19,289 bases of DNA from STC-74 sp043756665. GTDB lineage: Bacteria > Patescibacteriota > Gracilibacteria > BD1-5 > UBA2023. The notes below the pieces were generated by a model. The model did not search any database. It had not been told where the DNA came from and worked only from the letters and a program-made list of their open reading frames with translations. The first letter of the stretch is position 1; every line of letters starts with the position of its first letter. Positions 8,447 through 15,368 of the stretch are shown here, in pieces. The stretch covers positions 1-19,289 of the forward strand of contig JAYUQR010000151.1 in NCBI GenBank assembly GCA_043756665.1. Direction: 5' to 3'. A program made the translations under genes and the position numbers.

Positions 8447-8908
8447 TTATTTGAAAACCCGGAATTTTACCTCTTTTTTCAACTCTAGGAGATTTGTACG
8501 GTCCTTTAGGAAGGTAGAAAGCGTTCCATTAATGAATCCCTTCCCTTGATCGTCGGAGAATCGTTTCGCGAGCTCGACGGCTTCATTTACACTCACAGAA
8601 TCTGGGATATCGAGACCGGTTGTATAGAGCATCTCAGAAAGTGAAATCATGAGGATGAGGATATGGATCACGGGCATAGTCGAGAGGTCGAATTTCGGTG
8701 CCATGAGCTGGATGAGCGTGAGGAGCTCAGTCTCATGGGTGAGGATCGCTCACTCGAGTGCATCGACATAGGCATATTCGAGTGTATGCTCAGTATCATT
8801 CTCGAAGTATGAAGCATTGAAGGAAGTTCGGTCATATCCTGATCCGAGCTCAGCACGAGCATAAAGGGACTGGAGGAGGTATTCACGGGTACGACGACGA
8901 GAGTTCAT
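8447..8908 (-). CDS. nusB: Transcription antitermination factor NusB
   Basis: A 153-residue all-helical RNA-binding protein that, with NusE (uS10), binds boxA RNA in rRNA leaders. The N-terminus MNSRRRTREYLLQSLYA matches the basic RR.ARE..LQ.LY motif, and the C-terminal VSVNEAVELAKRFSDDQGKGFINGTLSTF matches the conserved NEAVELAK.F....FVNGVL signature. One TGA-glycine lies in LEGAIL at about residue 53. The start is fixed by the conserved basic motif. A TATACT box at 8934-8939 would give a leader of about 20 bases, but its -35 region is poor. Stop TAA. The region 8318-8446 downstream holds only the next gene's promoter and AT-rich sequence. Confidence 0.93.
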
Positions 8909-8969
8909 AGAGTGGGAGTTAGCAATTATCGGGAGTATAGAGAAAATCTGGTAAAAAGCGAGGGGAAAA

Positions 8970-8999
8970 TTGACATACTATATCATATTATAGTATGAT
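8970..8999 (+). promoter_or_regulatory. Promoter with an overlapping inverted repeat
   Basis: TTGACA (8970-8975), 18-base spacer, TATGAT (8994-8999) on plus. A 9-base inverted repeat CATACTATA / TATAGTATG (8974-8982 and 8989-8997, six-base loop) fills the spacer and touches both boxes, the arrangement of a repressor operator. A TATAAT on the opposite strand (8987-8992) could serve nusB. Confidence 0.6.
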
Positions 9000-9021
9000 C
9001 TGAGTACTCTTAAAATTACTT

Positions 9022-9147
9022 ATGGTAAAAAAAATAGATAGCATTAGCGAAATATTATTTCTTGATTCAGATAAAATTAATCCGATAGAGAAGTACTTCC
9101 TATTAAGAATACATAATCGTTTAAATAGGAAATGATACCTGATTTAA
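9022..9147 (+). CDS. Small hypothetical protein of 41 residues
   Basis: Starts with MVKKIDSISEILFLDSDKI and ends NRKGYLI, with one TGA-glycine (codon 38) and a TAA stop. No family is recognised. Support comes from a near-consensus promoter with a predicted leader of about 16 bases, like other genes here. Codons are AT-rich (ATA, TTA, AAT) unlike the neighbouring ribosomal genes, and a mix of charged and hydrophobic residues could fold into one or two helices. It is the only plus-strand gene between two minus-strand operons. It may be an autoregulated small regulator, an antitoxin-like peptide or a remnant of a longer gene. Confidence 0.45.
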
Positions 9148-9148
9148 T

Positions 9149-9172
9149 AATAAAAATCGCCCTTTCGGACGA
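9149..9172 (-). terminator. Rho-independent terminator of the ribosomal operon
   Basis: On the minus strand TCGTCC-GAAA-GGGCGA forms a six-pair stem (one G-U) with a GAAA tetraloop, followed by TTTTTATT. It lies about 50 bases after the rpmF stop and just past the stop of the small plus-strand ORF. Confidence 0.75.
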
Positions 9173-9185
9173 GTTATTAGAACGA

Positions 9186-9210
9186 GATTCCTGCCTTCGC
9201 AGGAATGACG
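9186..9210. repeat. Half element (single hairpin) of the GGAATGACG type
   Basis: ATTCCTGC-CTTC-GCAGGAAT followed by GACG, matching the right half of the element at 21-76. It lies between the rpmF stop and the operon terminator. Confidence 0.75.
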
Positions 9211-9224
9211 ATGGATATACTATA

Positions 9225-9464
9225 TTACGCACGTATCTTCTTCACGGCTTTTTTCGATCCTGTCTGAGAAACTGTGTAGATCTTTCGACCATTGTACTCT
9301 CCAGTGATCGGAGAGGCGAAGTGAGAGAGCGCAATTGCATCTCCAGCTGCATTGTACTGGAGGGAAACAAGGTCATTCAGTCGTTTTGCATTGAGACGAA
9401 GCCATGCTGAGTATCGTTTTTTACCACGAACTTTCGAGAGTTGCTGTTGAGGAGCGAGTGACAT
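9225..9464 (-). CDS. rpmF: Large-subunit ribosomal protein bL32, divergent
   Basis: A 79-residue basic protein. The N-terminal LSKVRGKKRYSAWLRL aligns with the VSKSRRDKRRAHWKL motif of bL32, and ALSHFASPITGEYNGRKI aligns with the conserved H.VCP.CG.YNGR. segment. The zinc-binding cysteines are absent (ASPITG in place of CPxCG). It is longer than the usual 56-60 residues, with extra sequence in the middle and a basic tail SKKAVKKIRA. No TGA codon; stop TAA. It is the last gene of the ribosomal operon, 82 bases after rpmA and followed by a terminator. The assignment rests on local motif matches and position, so it is less certain than its neighbours. Confidence 0.75.
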   Translation of the reverse strand: MSLAPQQQLSKVRGKKRYSAWLRLNAKRLNDLVSLQYNAAGDAIALSHFASPITGEYNGRKIYTVSQTGSKKAVKKIRA

Positions 9465-9546
9465 AGGTTTTTAGTTAAGAGTTACGAATTACAAGGTAAA
9501 AGTAGAGGTCTTGCCTTTTTCTTTCCCCTTTTCACTGTATACGGAT

Positions 9547-9819
9547 TTAGACGACTGAAACATAGATATCGCGATAGACGCGACCATCGAATCGGACGCG
9601 ACGCTTTTCCTGGAAAGAGACCACTCCTTCACGAACCGCGAAGAGGGTGAAGTCAGTCCCCTGAGAAACACCACTTCCAGGCCAGAAAGCATTGCCCTTC
9701 TGACGGATGATGATATTCCCTGATATAGCTGGTTGTCCACCATATATCTTGACTCCGAGTCTTTTTCCTTGTGAATCTCGACCGTTGACGGTCGATCACA
9801 TCGCTTTTTTATGTGCCAT
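9547..9819 (-). CDS. rpmA: Large-subunit ribosomal protein bL27
   Basis: A 90-residue protein whose N-terminal tail reaches the peptidyl transferase centre. It opens MAHKKAMGSTVNGRDSQGKR, the family signature, with the glycine of GST encoded by TGA, then GGQPAISGNIIIRQKG, PGSGVSQGTDFTLFA and RRRVRF-like KRRVRFDGR. It has no cleavable N-terminal extension as seen in Firmicutes. Usually paired with rplU (bL21), which is absent here. A stem-loop element fills the spacer upstream. Stop TAA. Confidence 0.97.
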
Positions 9820-9827
9820 ACAGTTTA

Positions 9828-9900
9828 ATTATTAATAAGTTAATAGTTCAATTACGAATAATGGGACAGGGGTTTCGTATATTCGTAATTCATAGATTGA
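9828..9900 (-). repeat. Intergenic stem-loop element, copy A (before rpmA)
   Basis: The inverted repeat ATTACGAATA (9851-9860) / TATTCGTAAT (9880-9889) lies between rpsG and rpmA. Flanks share the AT-rich TAATAGTTCAATT and ATTGA words with three other copies at 10885, 12353 and 14133. Confidence 0.75.
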
Positions 9901-9920
9901 AACATTGGTTGATTGATTTT

Positions 9921-10376
9921 CTACTTGTTTCCGGCGAATCGAGCAAATGCCTTATTGGCTTCTGCCATCTTATAGACATCGAGTTTCTTCTTTACAGCCG
10001 TTCCTGTCTCCGTAGCAGCATCGATGAATTCTTGAGCAAGAAAGTGTGAGAAATCCTTTCCACTTTTTCCTCGTGCAGCCGTGAGGATCCAGCGAGAAGC
10101 GAGTGCAAATGATCGACCAGGAGGAACCTCAGTCGGTACCTGGTAGATTGCACCACCGACTCGTTTCGGACGACATTCGATTTTTGGCATGATATTATCG
10201 ATAGCCTTGTCGAATACATCTTCAGGATTCGTGTATCCCTTTTCACGGAGGATATCGAAGGTCTGGTTGAGGATTTTATATGCGAGAGTTTTCTTACCGC
10301 ACTTCATGACGTAGTTGACGAATTTCGAGAGTCGTTCGTTCTTCGTTGTGAATGCTACACTTCCTTTGGTACTCAT
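9921..10376 (-). CDS. rpsG: Small-subunit ribosomal protein uS7
   Basis: A 151-residue primary 16S rRNA-binding protein that nucleates the 30S head. Recognised by NERLSKFVNYVMKCGKKTLA, PEDVFDKAIDNIMP, RPKRVGGAIYQVPTEVPPGR, SRWILTAAR and the C-terminal DVYKMAEANKAFARFA. No TGA codon. It follows rpsL as in the str operon, but fusA and tuf do not follow; rpmA does. Stop TAG. Confidence 0.98.
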   Translation of the reverse strand: MSTKGSVAFTTKNERLSKFVNYVMKCGKKTLAYKILNQTFDILREKGYTNPEDVFDKAIDNIMPKIECRPKRVGGAIYQVPTEVPPGRSFALASRWILTAARGKSGKDFSHFLAQEFIDAATETGTAVKKKLDVYKMAEANKAFARFAGNK

Positions 10377-10454
10377 AATTGGATTGTTAGATTATTTGGA
10401 TTGTTAGATATTGGATGAGATATCCAGTCTATGACTATGCACTCGAACTATGCA

Positions 10455-10877
10455 CTATTTCTTCTTTGCCTTCGGCTTCTTTGCGCCGTAGAGACTTCGA
10501 CTCTGACCACGCTTATCGACACCCTGACAATCGAGAACACCACGTACGATATGGTAGCGTACACCTGGGAGATCCTTCACACGACCACCACGGATCATAA
10601 CGACTGAATGCTCTTGGAGATTGTGCCCCTCACCTCCGATATAGGAGATGACCTCATATCCGTTCGTGAGACGTACCTTTGCCACCTTTCGAAGAGCAGA
10701 GTTTGGTTTCTTTGGAGTACTCGTGTACACCTTGAGACACACTCCTCGGCGCTGAGGTGCGGTGATAGGACTCATAGTCTTTTTGAGACTATTACGATTG
10801 AATTGGAGAGCTGGAGATTTACTTTTTTTTGTAACATCTTTTCTTTTGCGACGAACGAGCTGATTGATAGTAGGCAT
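10455..10877 (-). CDS. rpsL: Small-subunit ribosomal protein uS12
   Basis: A 140-residue decoding-centre protein. MPTINQLVRRKRKDV, TPKKPNSALRKVAKVRL (the loop holding the streptomycin-related lysine), EGHNLQEHSVVMIRGGR and VKDLPGVRYHIVRG are all present, with a lysine-rich tail. The residue after TPKKPNSALRK is normal, so no resistance-type change is evident at the loop. No TGA codon; stop TAG. It is preceded by stem-loop element B and followed by rpsG after 78 bases containing a duplicated TTGGATTGTTAGAT word. Confidence 0.98.
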   Translation of the reverse strand: MPTINQLVRRKRKDVTKKSKSPALQFNRNSLKKTMSPITAPQRRGVCLKVYTSTPKKPNSALRKVAKVRLTNGYEVISYIGGEGHNLQEHSVVMIRGGRVKDLPGVRYHIVRGVLDCQGVDKRGQSRSLYGAKKPKAKKK

Positions 10878-10884
10878 GAGGGAG

Positions 10885-10964
10885 ATTATTTAATAGTTCA
10901 ATTGTTGAGTGATGAATACCGGAACTGTTCTCATATATTCGTAATTGATATATTGAGAAATTGA
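10885..10964 (-). repeat. Intergenic stem-loop element, copy B (before rpsL)
   Basis: Eighty bases, 77 of them identical to copy C at 12353-12432. The left arm of the inverted repeat is partly degraded here (GTGATGAATA against ATTACGAATA), the right arm TATTCGTAATT is intact. It fills the rpsI-rpsL spacer. Confidence 0.9.
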
Positions 10965-10973
10965 ATATTGATT

Positions 10974-11369
10974 TTAACGCTTTGACCAAGAAGGACCTTT
11001 ACGAGCCTTATGAAGACCTGGTTTCTTTCGTTCCACTTTTCGTGAATCTCGAGTGAGGAGTCCTGCACCCTTGAGTGCCTTTCTGAGATTCTCATCAGTG
11101 ACGACGAGAGCTCGGGCGATCGCATGTCGGATAGCCTCAGCCTGAGCATTTTCTCATGAACCTGATACTTTTACATCAAAGTGAAATGCATCATAGAGAC
11201 CAGCAGTTTTCAGTGGAGCATAGATCTTCTGAAAAAGATCTGCACGACTGACATAGGTTTCGAGAGGAATACCATTCGCTGTACTCTGCCCCTTCCCTGT
11301 ATAGAGTTGGATCGTAGCAACCGCTGTTTTTCTTCTTCCGATTGCATATGCGTATTTTTTCTCTGACAT
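10974..11369 (-). CDS. rpsI: Small-subunit ribosomal protein uS9
   Basis: A 131-residue protein with the signatures AYAIGRRKTAVATI, TGKGQSTANG, the conserved GQAxAIRHGIARAL region (here GENAQAEAIRHAIARAL, G72 encoded by TGA), LTRDSRKVERKKPGLHKAR and the terminal SKR that contacts P-site tRNA. Standard translation would cut it at residue 71. It follows rplM as is usual, and ends in TAA. Confidence 0.98.
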
Positions 11370-11409
11370 AAAAGTAAATTAAAGGTTGGTAAGATAAGGG
11401 TATCGTGAA

Positions 11410-11841
11410 CTAGAGAGTGATCATTTCAGGTTTTTGTGCTGTATATTCATGATTCGTTCCGATAGTGACCTTGAGTCTGATAGACATATCGCTTCTGAGC
11501 TTATTCTTCGGGAGCATTCACTCGATCGCATGTCTGAGGATATGTGCAGGATTCTTTACTCGCATCTTCGAGAGGACCGTTTCCTTCAGTCCACCCATGT
11601 ATTGTGAGTGAGATCGGTACATCTTCACTGATTCCTTCGAACCAGTAACTGCGATTTTCTCAGCATTGATAATGATGACATAGGCACCATTATCAATATG
11701 CGGAGTGAAGTCGACTCGATCACGGCCTGCGATGAGACGAGCGATCCTCGTAGAGAGACGTCCGAGGTTCTGTCCAGTAGCATCGATGACATACCATTTT
11801 CGTTCATTTCCGAGGAGTTGTTTTGCGACGAGAGTTTTCAT
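11410..11841 (-). CDS. rplM: Large-subunit ribosomal protein uL13
   Basis: A 143-residue protein with WYVIDATGQNLGRLSTRIA, GAYVIIINAEKIAVTGSK, Y(R)SHSQYMGGLKE and HAIEGMLPKNKLR, where the invariant glycine of GMLP is TGA. The start is the ATG before KTLVAKQ; an in-frame ATG at 11898 would add residues translated from a short tandem repeat, so it is rejected. Stop TAG. It is the usual partner of rpsI. Confidence 0.98.
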
Positions 11842-11856
11842 AAAAGAAAGATTTAC

Positions 11857-11888
11857 AGTTTGAGAGTTTGAGAGTTTGAGAGTTTTAG
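11857..11888. repeat. Octamer tandem repeat (AGTTTGAG), 3.9 copies
   Basis: Three exact units and a degenerate fourth lie 16 bases upstream of the rplM start, in the 5' leader on the minus strand. Confidence 0.9.
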
Positions 11889-11892
11889 ATTG

Positions 11893-11980
11893 TGTCATTG
11901 CGAGAAACGAAGCAATCCATGTATCAGTATTTATCAGGAACCTGGATCGCGATCCCGAGTACTCGGGATCGCGATGACGA
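11893..11980. repeat. Palindromic element with a 30-base perfect palindrome
   Basis: The ends TGTCATTGCGA (11893) and TCGCGATGACGA (to 11980) are inverted relatives of the other TGTCATT elements. Positions 11946-11975 form a perfect 30-base palindrome centred on AGTACT. The element sits five bases past the rplQ stop and before rplM, so it is transcribed within the operon as a strong hairpin. Confidence 0.85.
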
Positions 11981-11984
11981 TACC

Positions 11985-12344
11985 TTATACGAGTTCGATA
12001 CGGACGAGCTTGGCACCATCTCCATCACGGAACTTGATCGGAGTGATACGAGTATATCCACCATTTTGGTCTTTATATTTCGAGGCGAGAGTAAGAAGTC
12101 AGACACTGGCATCTTTCGTGAAAAAGATAGAACCAATCATTCGAATCTTGTTATACTCTGAGTGATCAGAATTCGCGACTTCGATCAGGCGGTGTGCAAT
12201 CGGCTCGATAGCGAGTGCTCGTTTCTCAGTTGTCTGGATACTCTGATGAGTAAAAAGACCAGTGAGGAGGTTTCGAACAGCAGATTTTCTCTGTGCTTTA
12301 TCCATCCCGCTCAGATGAAGATGTTTCTTGACTCGGTGTCGCAT
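11985..12344 (-). CDS. rplQ: Large-subunit ribosomal protein bL17
   Basis: A 119-residue protein beginning MRHRVKKHLHLSGMDKAQRKS, close to the family's MRHR...LGR...HR.A, then LLTGLFTHQSIQTTEKRALAI and the C-terminal GGYTRITPIKFRDGDGAKLVRIEL. The single TGA-glycine precedes LLTLASKY. It is directly after rpoA, as in nearly all bacteria. The spacer upstream is stem-loop element C. Stop TAA. Confidence 0.97.
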
Positions 12345-12352
12345 AGGGTATA

Positions 12353-12432
12353 ATTATTTAATAGTTCAATTGTTGAATTACGAATACCGGAACTGTTCTC
12401 ATATATTCGTAATTGATATATTGAGAAATTGA
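12353..12432 (-). repeat. Intergenic stem-loop element, copy C (before rplQ)
   Basis: A perfect 11-base inverted repeat AATTACGAATA (12376-12386) / TATTCGTAATT (12404-12414), extended by imperfect pairing on both sides. It is nearly identical to copy B and fills the rpoA-rplQ spacer. Confidence 0.9.
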
Positions 12433-12439
12433 TGATTCA

Positions 12440-13417
12440 TTAATCGTCTCCGAGGAGCTTCAGTCCGCGTGATCTGAGTGCATCACGTACTTCTGTCATT
12501 GCCTTCTTTCCGAAGCCCTTGATCGAAGAGAGTTTTGCTTCGGTACACTTCGTGAGCTGTTCGATCGAGAGGATATCACCATTGACGAGAGCATTCAGCG
12601 TACGAGGAGAGAGCCCCATGATTTCGATCGGAGTGTATGTTTCTTTTTCGAGATCAGCCTTCACTTCTTGTTTTTCCTTCTCGATGACTTCACGGATATC
12701 AGAGATGAATTCTCCTCCGACCTGGAGTCGTTCTTCATTGAAGAGCGTGAAGTAGGATTCGAGCATCTTTGCTGAGAAACGCATAACATCAGAGGGAGAC
12801 ATGACACCATTTGTTGTGACAATCATCTCGAGTGAATCGAGTTCCGTAATATCACCATATCGAGTCGTATGGAGTTCATATTTCACGTTCTGTACTGGAG
12901 AGAAATTCGCATCGAGTACGAGAACTTCGATGTCATCTTCTCTCTTTTTCAGATCTTCGATCGAGACGTAACCGACATTTCGCTCGACACGGATCTGCAT
13001 AGAAAAATCGAAACCAGAATCAACCGTCGTGATATAGCAATCAGGATTGAGTACTTCTACTCCTCCTGGACACTTGATGTCAGCTCCTGAGACGACGCCA
13101 CCCTTTTTCTTCGTGAGCGTGAGCCATTCGATATCCATGGTTTCTTTTGCGATGACGAGAGACTTGATATTGAGCATCATATCGAGGATCGATTCTCGAA
13201 CACCTGGAAGAGTCATGTATTCATGAGAAGCACCTGCGATCTTGATGCCTGTTACTCGAGAACCTGGGATAGATGAGAGCATAACTCGTCTGAGTGAATT
13301 TCAGAGAGTGACTCCATACCCTCGTGGAAGTGGTTCGATAATGAATTTTTCTTCGGTAGCAGAGACAACTTCACGACGAATCTTTGGAACTCCGATTGTA
13401 TTATGGATGATATGCAT
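12440..13417 (-). CDS. rpoA: DNA-directed RNA polymerase subunit alpha
   Basis: A 325-residue protein. The N-terminal dimerisation domain has FIIEPLPRGYGVTLGNSLRRVMLSSIPG, in which the glycine of GNSLRR is a TGA codon, followed by VTGIKIAGASHEY and the insert domain. After a charged linker (VIEKEKQEVKADLEKETY) the C-terminal domain carries the helix-hairpin-helix regions LSPRTLNALVNGDILSIEQL and LSSIKGFGKKAMTEVRDAL used for UP-element and activator contacts. The length is typical. The start MHIIHNTIG is the first ATG of the frame and lies at the expected position before the conserved block. Stop TAA. Confidence 0.98.
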
Positions 13418-13505
13418 AATCCGATATGTGGTGAAGAGCTAAAAAGAGAGAGTACTTTTTATTTCTAAAAAATAAGAATTTCTATGAGACGGATCTGGAA
13501 TTATA

Positions 13506-14126
13506 TTATTTTGAGTAGAACTCGATGATACGCTGGACATCGATCATCTGGTCGAAGTCACCTTTTTCAGGAAGTGAAGTGATCGTGATAGAGAGTTTTT
13601 TCGGGTCGACGGTGAGCCATTTTGCAGCAGTGATCTGAGCGGTTGCATTCTTCGTAGCGAAAGCCTGGAATTCTTCGATCAGTGACTTGTAGAGTGATGA
13701 TTCCTTCATGCGTTCCTTGATCGTGATGACATCACCAATTCGTACTTCATAAGAAGGGATATTGAGCTTCTTTCCATTCACGAGGAAGTGAGCGTGTCCG
13801 ACACACTGACGCGCTTGCATGATGGTACGAGCAAAGTTGGCTCTGAGAACAACCGTATCGAGACGAGTCTCGAGGAGGCGAAGCATCGCATCACCAGTCA
13901 CCTCATCTGCCTTTACAGCTTTTTTGTAGTAGCGTGCGAATTGCTTCTCGGAGAGAGCAAATTGGCGTTTTGCGGCTTGTTTCTTCCGAAGTTGTACCCC
14001 GAATTCTGACATCTTTGGTGCACGTTTCACGCGGCGATTATTATTCTCGAGATTATATTTCTCGACTCCAAAAAGGTTGTACCCTTCTCGGCGGCAGAGC
14101 TTCATTTTTGGTCCAGTGTATCTCAT
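13506..14126 (-). CDS. rpsD: Small-subunit ribosomal protein uS4
   Basis: A 206-residue 16S rRNA-binding assembly protein of normal length. It starts MRYTGPKMKLCRREGYNLF, then has LRKKQAAKRQFALSEKQFARYYKKA, the S4 RNA-binding motif MLRLLETRLDTVVLRANFA...QARQCVGHAHFLVNGKKL, and a C-terminal domain. It contains one cysteine near the N-terminus rather than the four-cysteine zinc cluster, so it is a zinc-independent form. No TGA codons. Stop TAA. It is preceded by stem-loop element D. Confidence 0.98.
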   Translation of the reverse strand: MRYTGPKMKLCRREGYNLFGVEKYNLENNNRRVKRAPKMSEFGVQLRKKQAAKRQFALSEKQFARYYKKAVKADEVTGDAMLRLLETRLDTVVLRANFARTIMQARQCVGHAHFLVNGKKLNIPSYEVRIGDVITIKERMKESSLYKSLIEEFQAFATKNATAQITAAKWLTVDPKKLSITITSLPEKGDFDQMIDVQRIIEFYSK

Positions 14127-14132
14127 AGAGTA

Positions 14133-14220
14133 ATTATTTAATGAATCAATAGTGGGATTACGAATATTGGGCGTTCCATATATCTATTCGTAATTGATAT
14201 ATTGTGTATTGAAGATTGAT
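14133..14220 (-). repeat. Intergenic stem-loop element, copy D (before rpsD)
   Basis: ATTACGAATA (14157-14166) pairs with TATTCGTAAT (14185-14194). The flanks keep AATTATTTAAT and TAATTGATATATTG, but the loop is diverged from copies B and C. Confidence 0.8.
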
Positions 14221-14221
14221 T

Positions 14222-14614
14222 TTAGAGTTTTCGTGCCTTTCGTTTTCGGCAGCCATTGTGTGGAACTGGAGTGATATCATAGATAGCCGTGAGTTCGATT
14301 CCTGAATTGATAATACCACGAATTGCTTGTTCACGACCAGCTCCAATCCCCTTCACATAGACAGAAGCCTTTTCGACGTTATGGAGAGTTTTTGCCTTTG
14401 ATGCAGCCTGTTCGCTCGTAATCTGAGCTGCATAGGGAGTCGCTTCACGGGCACCCTTGAATCCTGCAGTACCACCAGTAGACCATGTGAGAACCTGACC
14501 AGCAAGATCAGATATAACGACGTGTGTATTATTGAGAGTTGCTGTGATCGATACGATTGCCTCTGGGACATTCTTTCGAGTTTTTTTCGAGCGACGGAGT
14601 GTAGCTTTTGCCAT
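14222..14614 (-). CDS. rpsK: Small-subunit ribosomal protein uS11
   Basis: A 130-residue platform protein. AIVSITATLNNTHVVISDLAG, WSTGGTAGFKGAREATPYAAQ, VKGIGAGREQAIRGI and DITPVPHNGCRKRKARKL are family signatures. No TGA codon; stop TAA. It follows rpsM with a 50-base spacer made of degenerate TTGGT/TTAGT words. Confidence 0.98.
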   Translation of the reverse strand: MAKATLRRSKKTRKNVPEAIVSITATLNNTHVVISDLAGQVLTWSTGGTAGFKGAREATPYAAQITSEQAASKAKTLHNVEKASVYVKGIGAGREQAIRGIINSGIELTAIYDITPVPHNGCRKRKARKL

Positions 14615-14664
14615 AGATAGTTGGTTAGTATATTAGTAGGTTGGTGTGTTGGTATCCAAATCTA

Positions 14665-15030
14665 CTATTTTTTCTTATTCTGAATAGTTACTGCCTTTCC
14701 TTTACGTGTACGAGCATTGGTCTTGGTTCTCTGACCACGTACTGGGAGACGCTTCTTATGTCGAGATCCTCGGTAAGAACCGATTTCCTGAAGACGCTTG
14801 ATATTGGTTGCTACCTCTCGTCTGAGATCACCTTCGATGACGATAAGCTTGAGCTCCTCTCGGATCATATCGAGCTCAGCTTCGGAGAGAGTTCCCATTT
14901 TTTTATTATGAGCGATTCCGACCTTTGTAAGGATCTGTTGGGCGAGTGATCGACCGACACCATAGAGATACATCATCGATATATCTGCATGTTTCCCGTC
15001 TGGGAGATTGACTCAAGCGATACGTGCCAT
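14665..15030 (-). CDS. rpsM: Small-subunit ribosomal protein uS13
   Basis: A 121-residue protein of the 30S head. It begins MARIAGVNLPDGKHA, where the invariant glycine is TGA, followed by YLYGVGRSLAQQIL, RREVATNIKRLQEIGSYRG, RHKKRLPVRGQRTKTNARTRKG and a lysine-rich end. Under standard translation only an internal start would be seen, missing the first 18 residues. Stop TAG. Confidence 0.98.
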
Positions 15031-15165
15031 AAGAATAGAATTTAGTTTTTAGAATTTAGTTTTTGTCAGAAGGAAGTTTACAGTGACAGTGAGCAGCGAC
15101 AGAAAGGAAATTATTTTTATATGATACCATTCTGATTACTGATATCTGCATACTGATAACTTCTA

Positions 15166-15279
15166 CTATCCCTGTCTTTGTTTATGTTTCGGTTCCTGAC
15201 AGATAACGCGGACAACTCATTTTCTGCGGATGACGACACATTTTTCACAGATTTTTTTGACGGAAGGACGGACTTTCAT
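15166..15279 (-). CDS. rpmJ: Large-subunit ribosomal protein bL36
   Basis: A 37-residue zinc protein, MKVRPSVKKICEKCVVIRRK followed by a TGA-glycine and VVRVICQEPKHKQRQG. Zinc ligands C11, C14, C27 and H32 are all kept, so this is the zinc-binding form. The TGA sits at the RRxGxVxVIC glycine. It lies between infA and rpsM, the standard place. Stop TAG. The 135 bases to rpsM include a duplicated AGAATTTAGTTTTT word. Confidence 0.97.
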
Positions 15280-15368
15280 GAGAGAAAAGATTAGATATGA
15301 ATAGACGTATTACTCTGAATGAGGAATGATACTATAATTCTCATTCCTTGACTGTCCGACGGATCGGA

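Noticed and set aside
11842..11898. Longer uL13 starting at the ATG at 11898
   Set aside because: The added residues come from the AGTTTGAG tandem repeat and are not part of the uL13 family.
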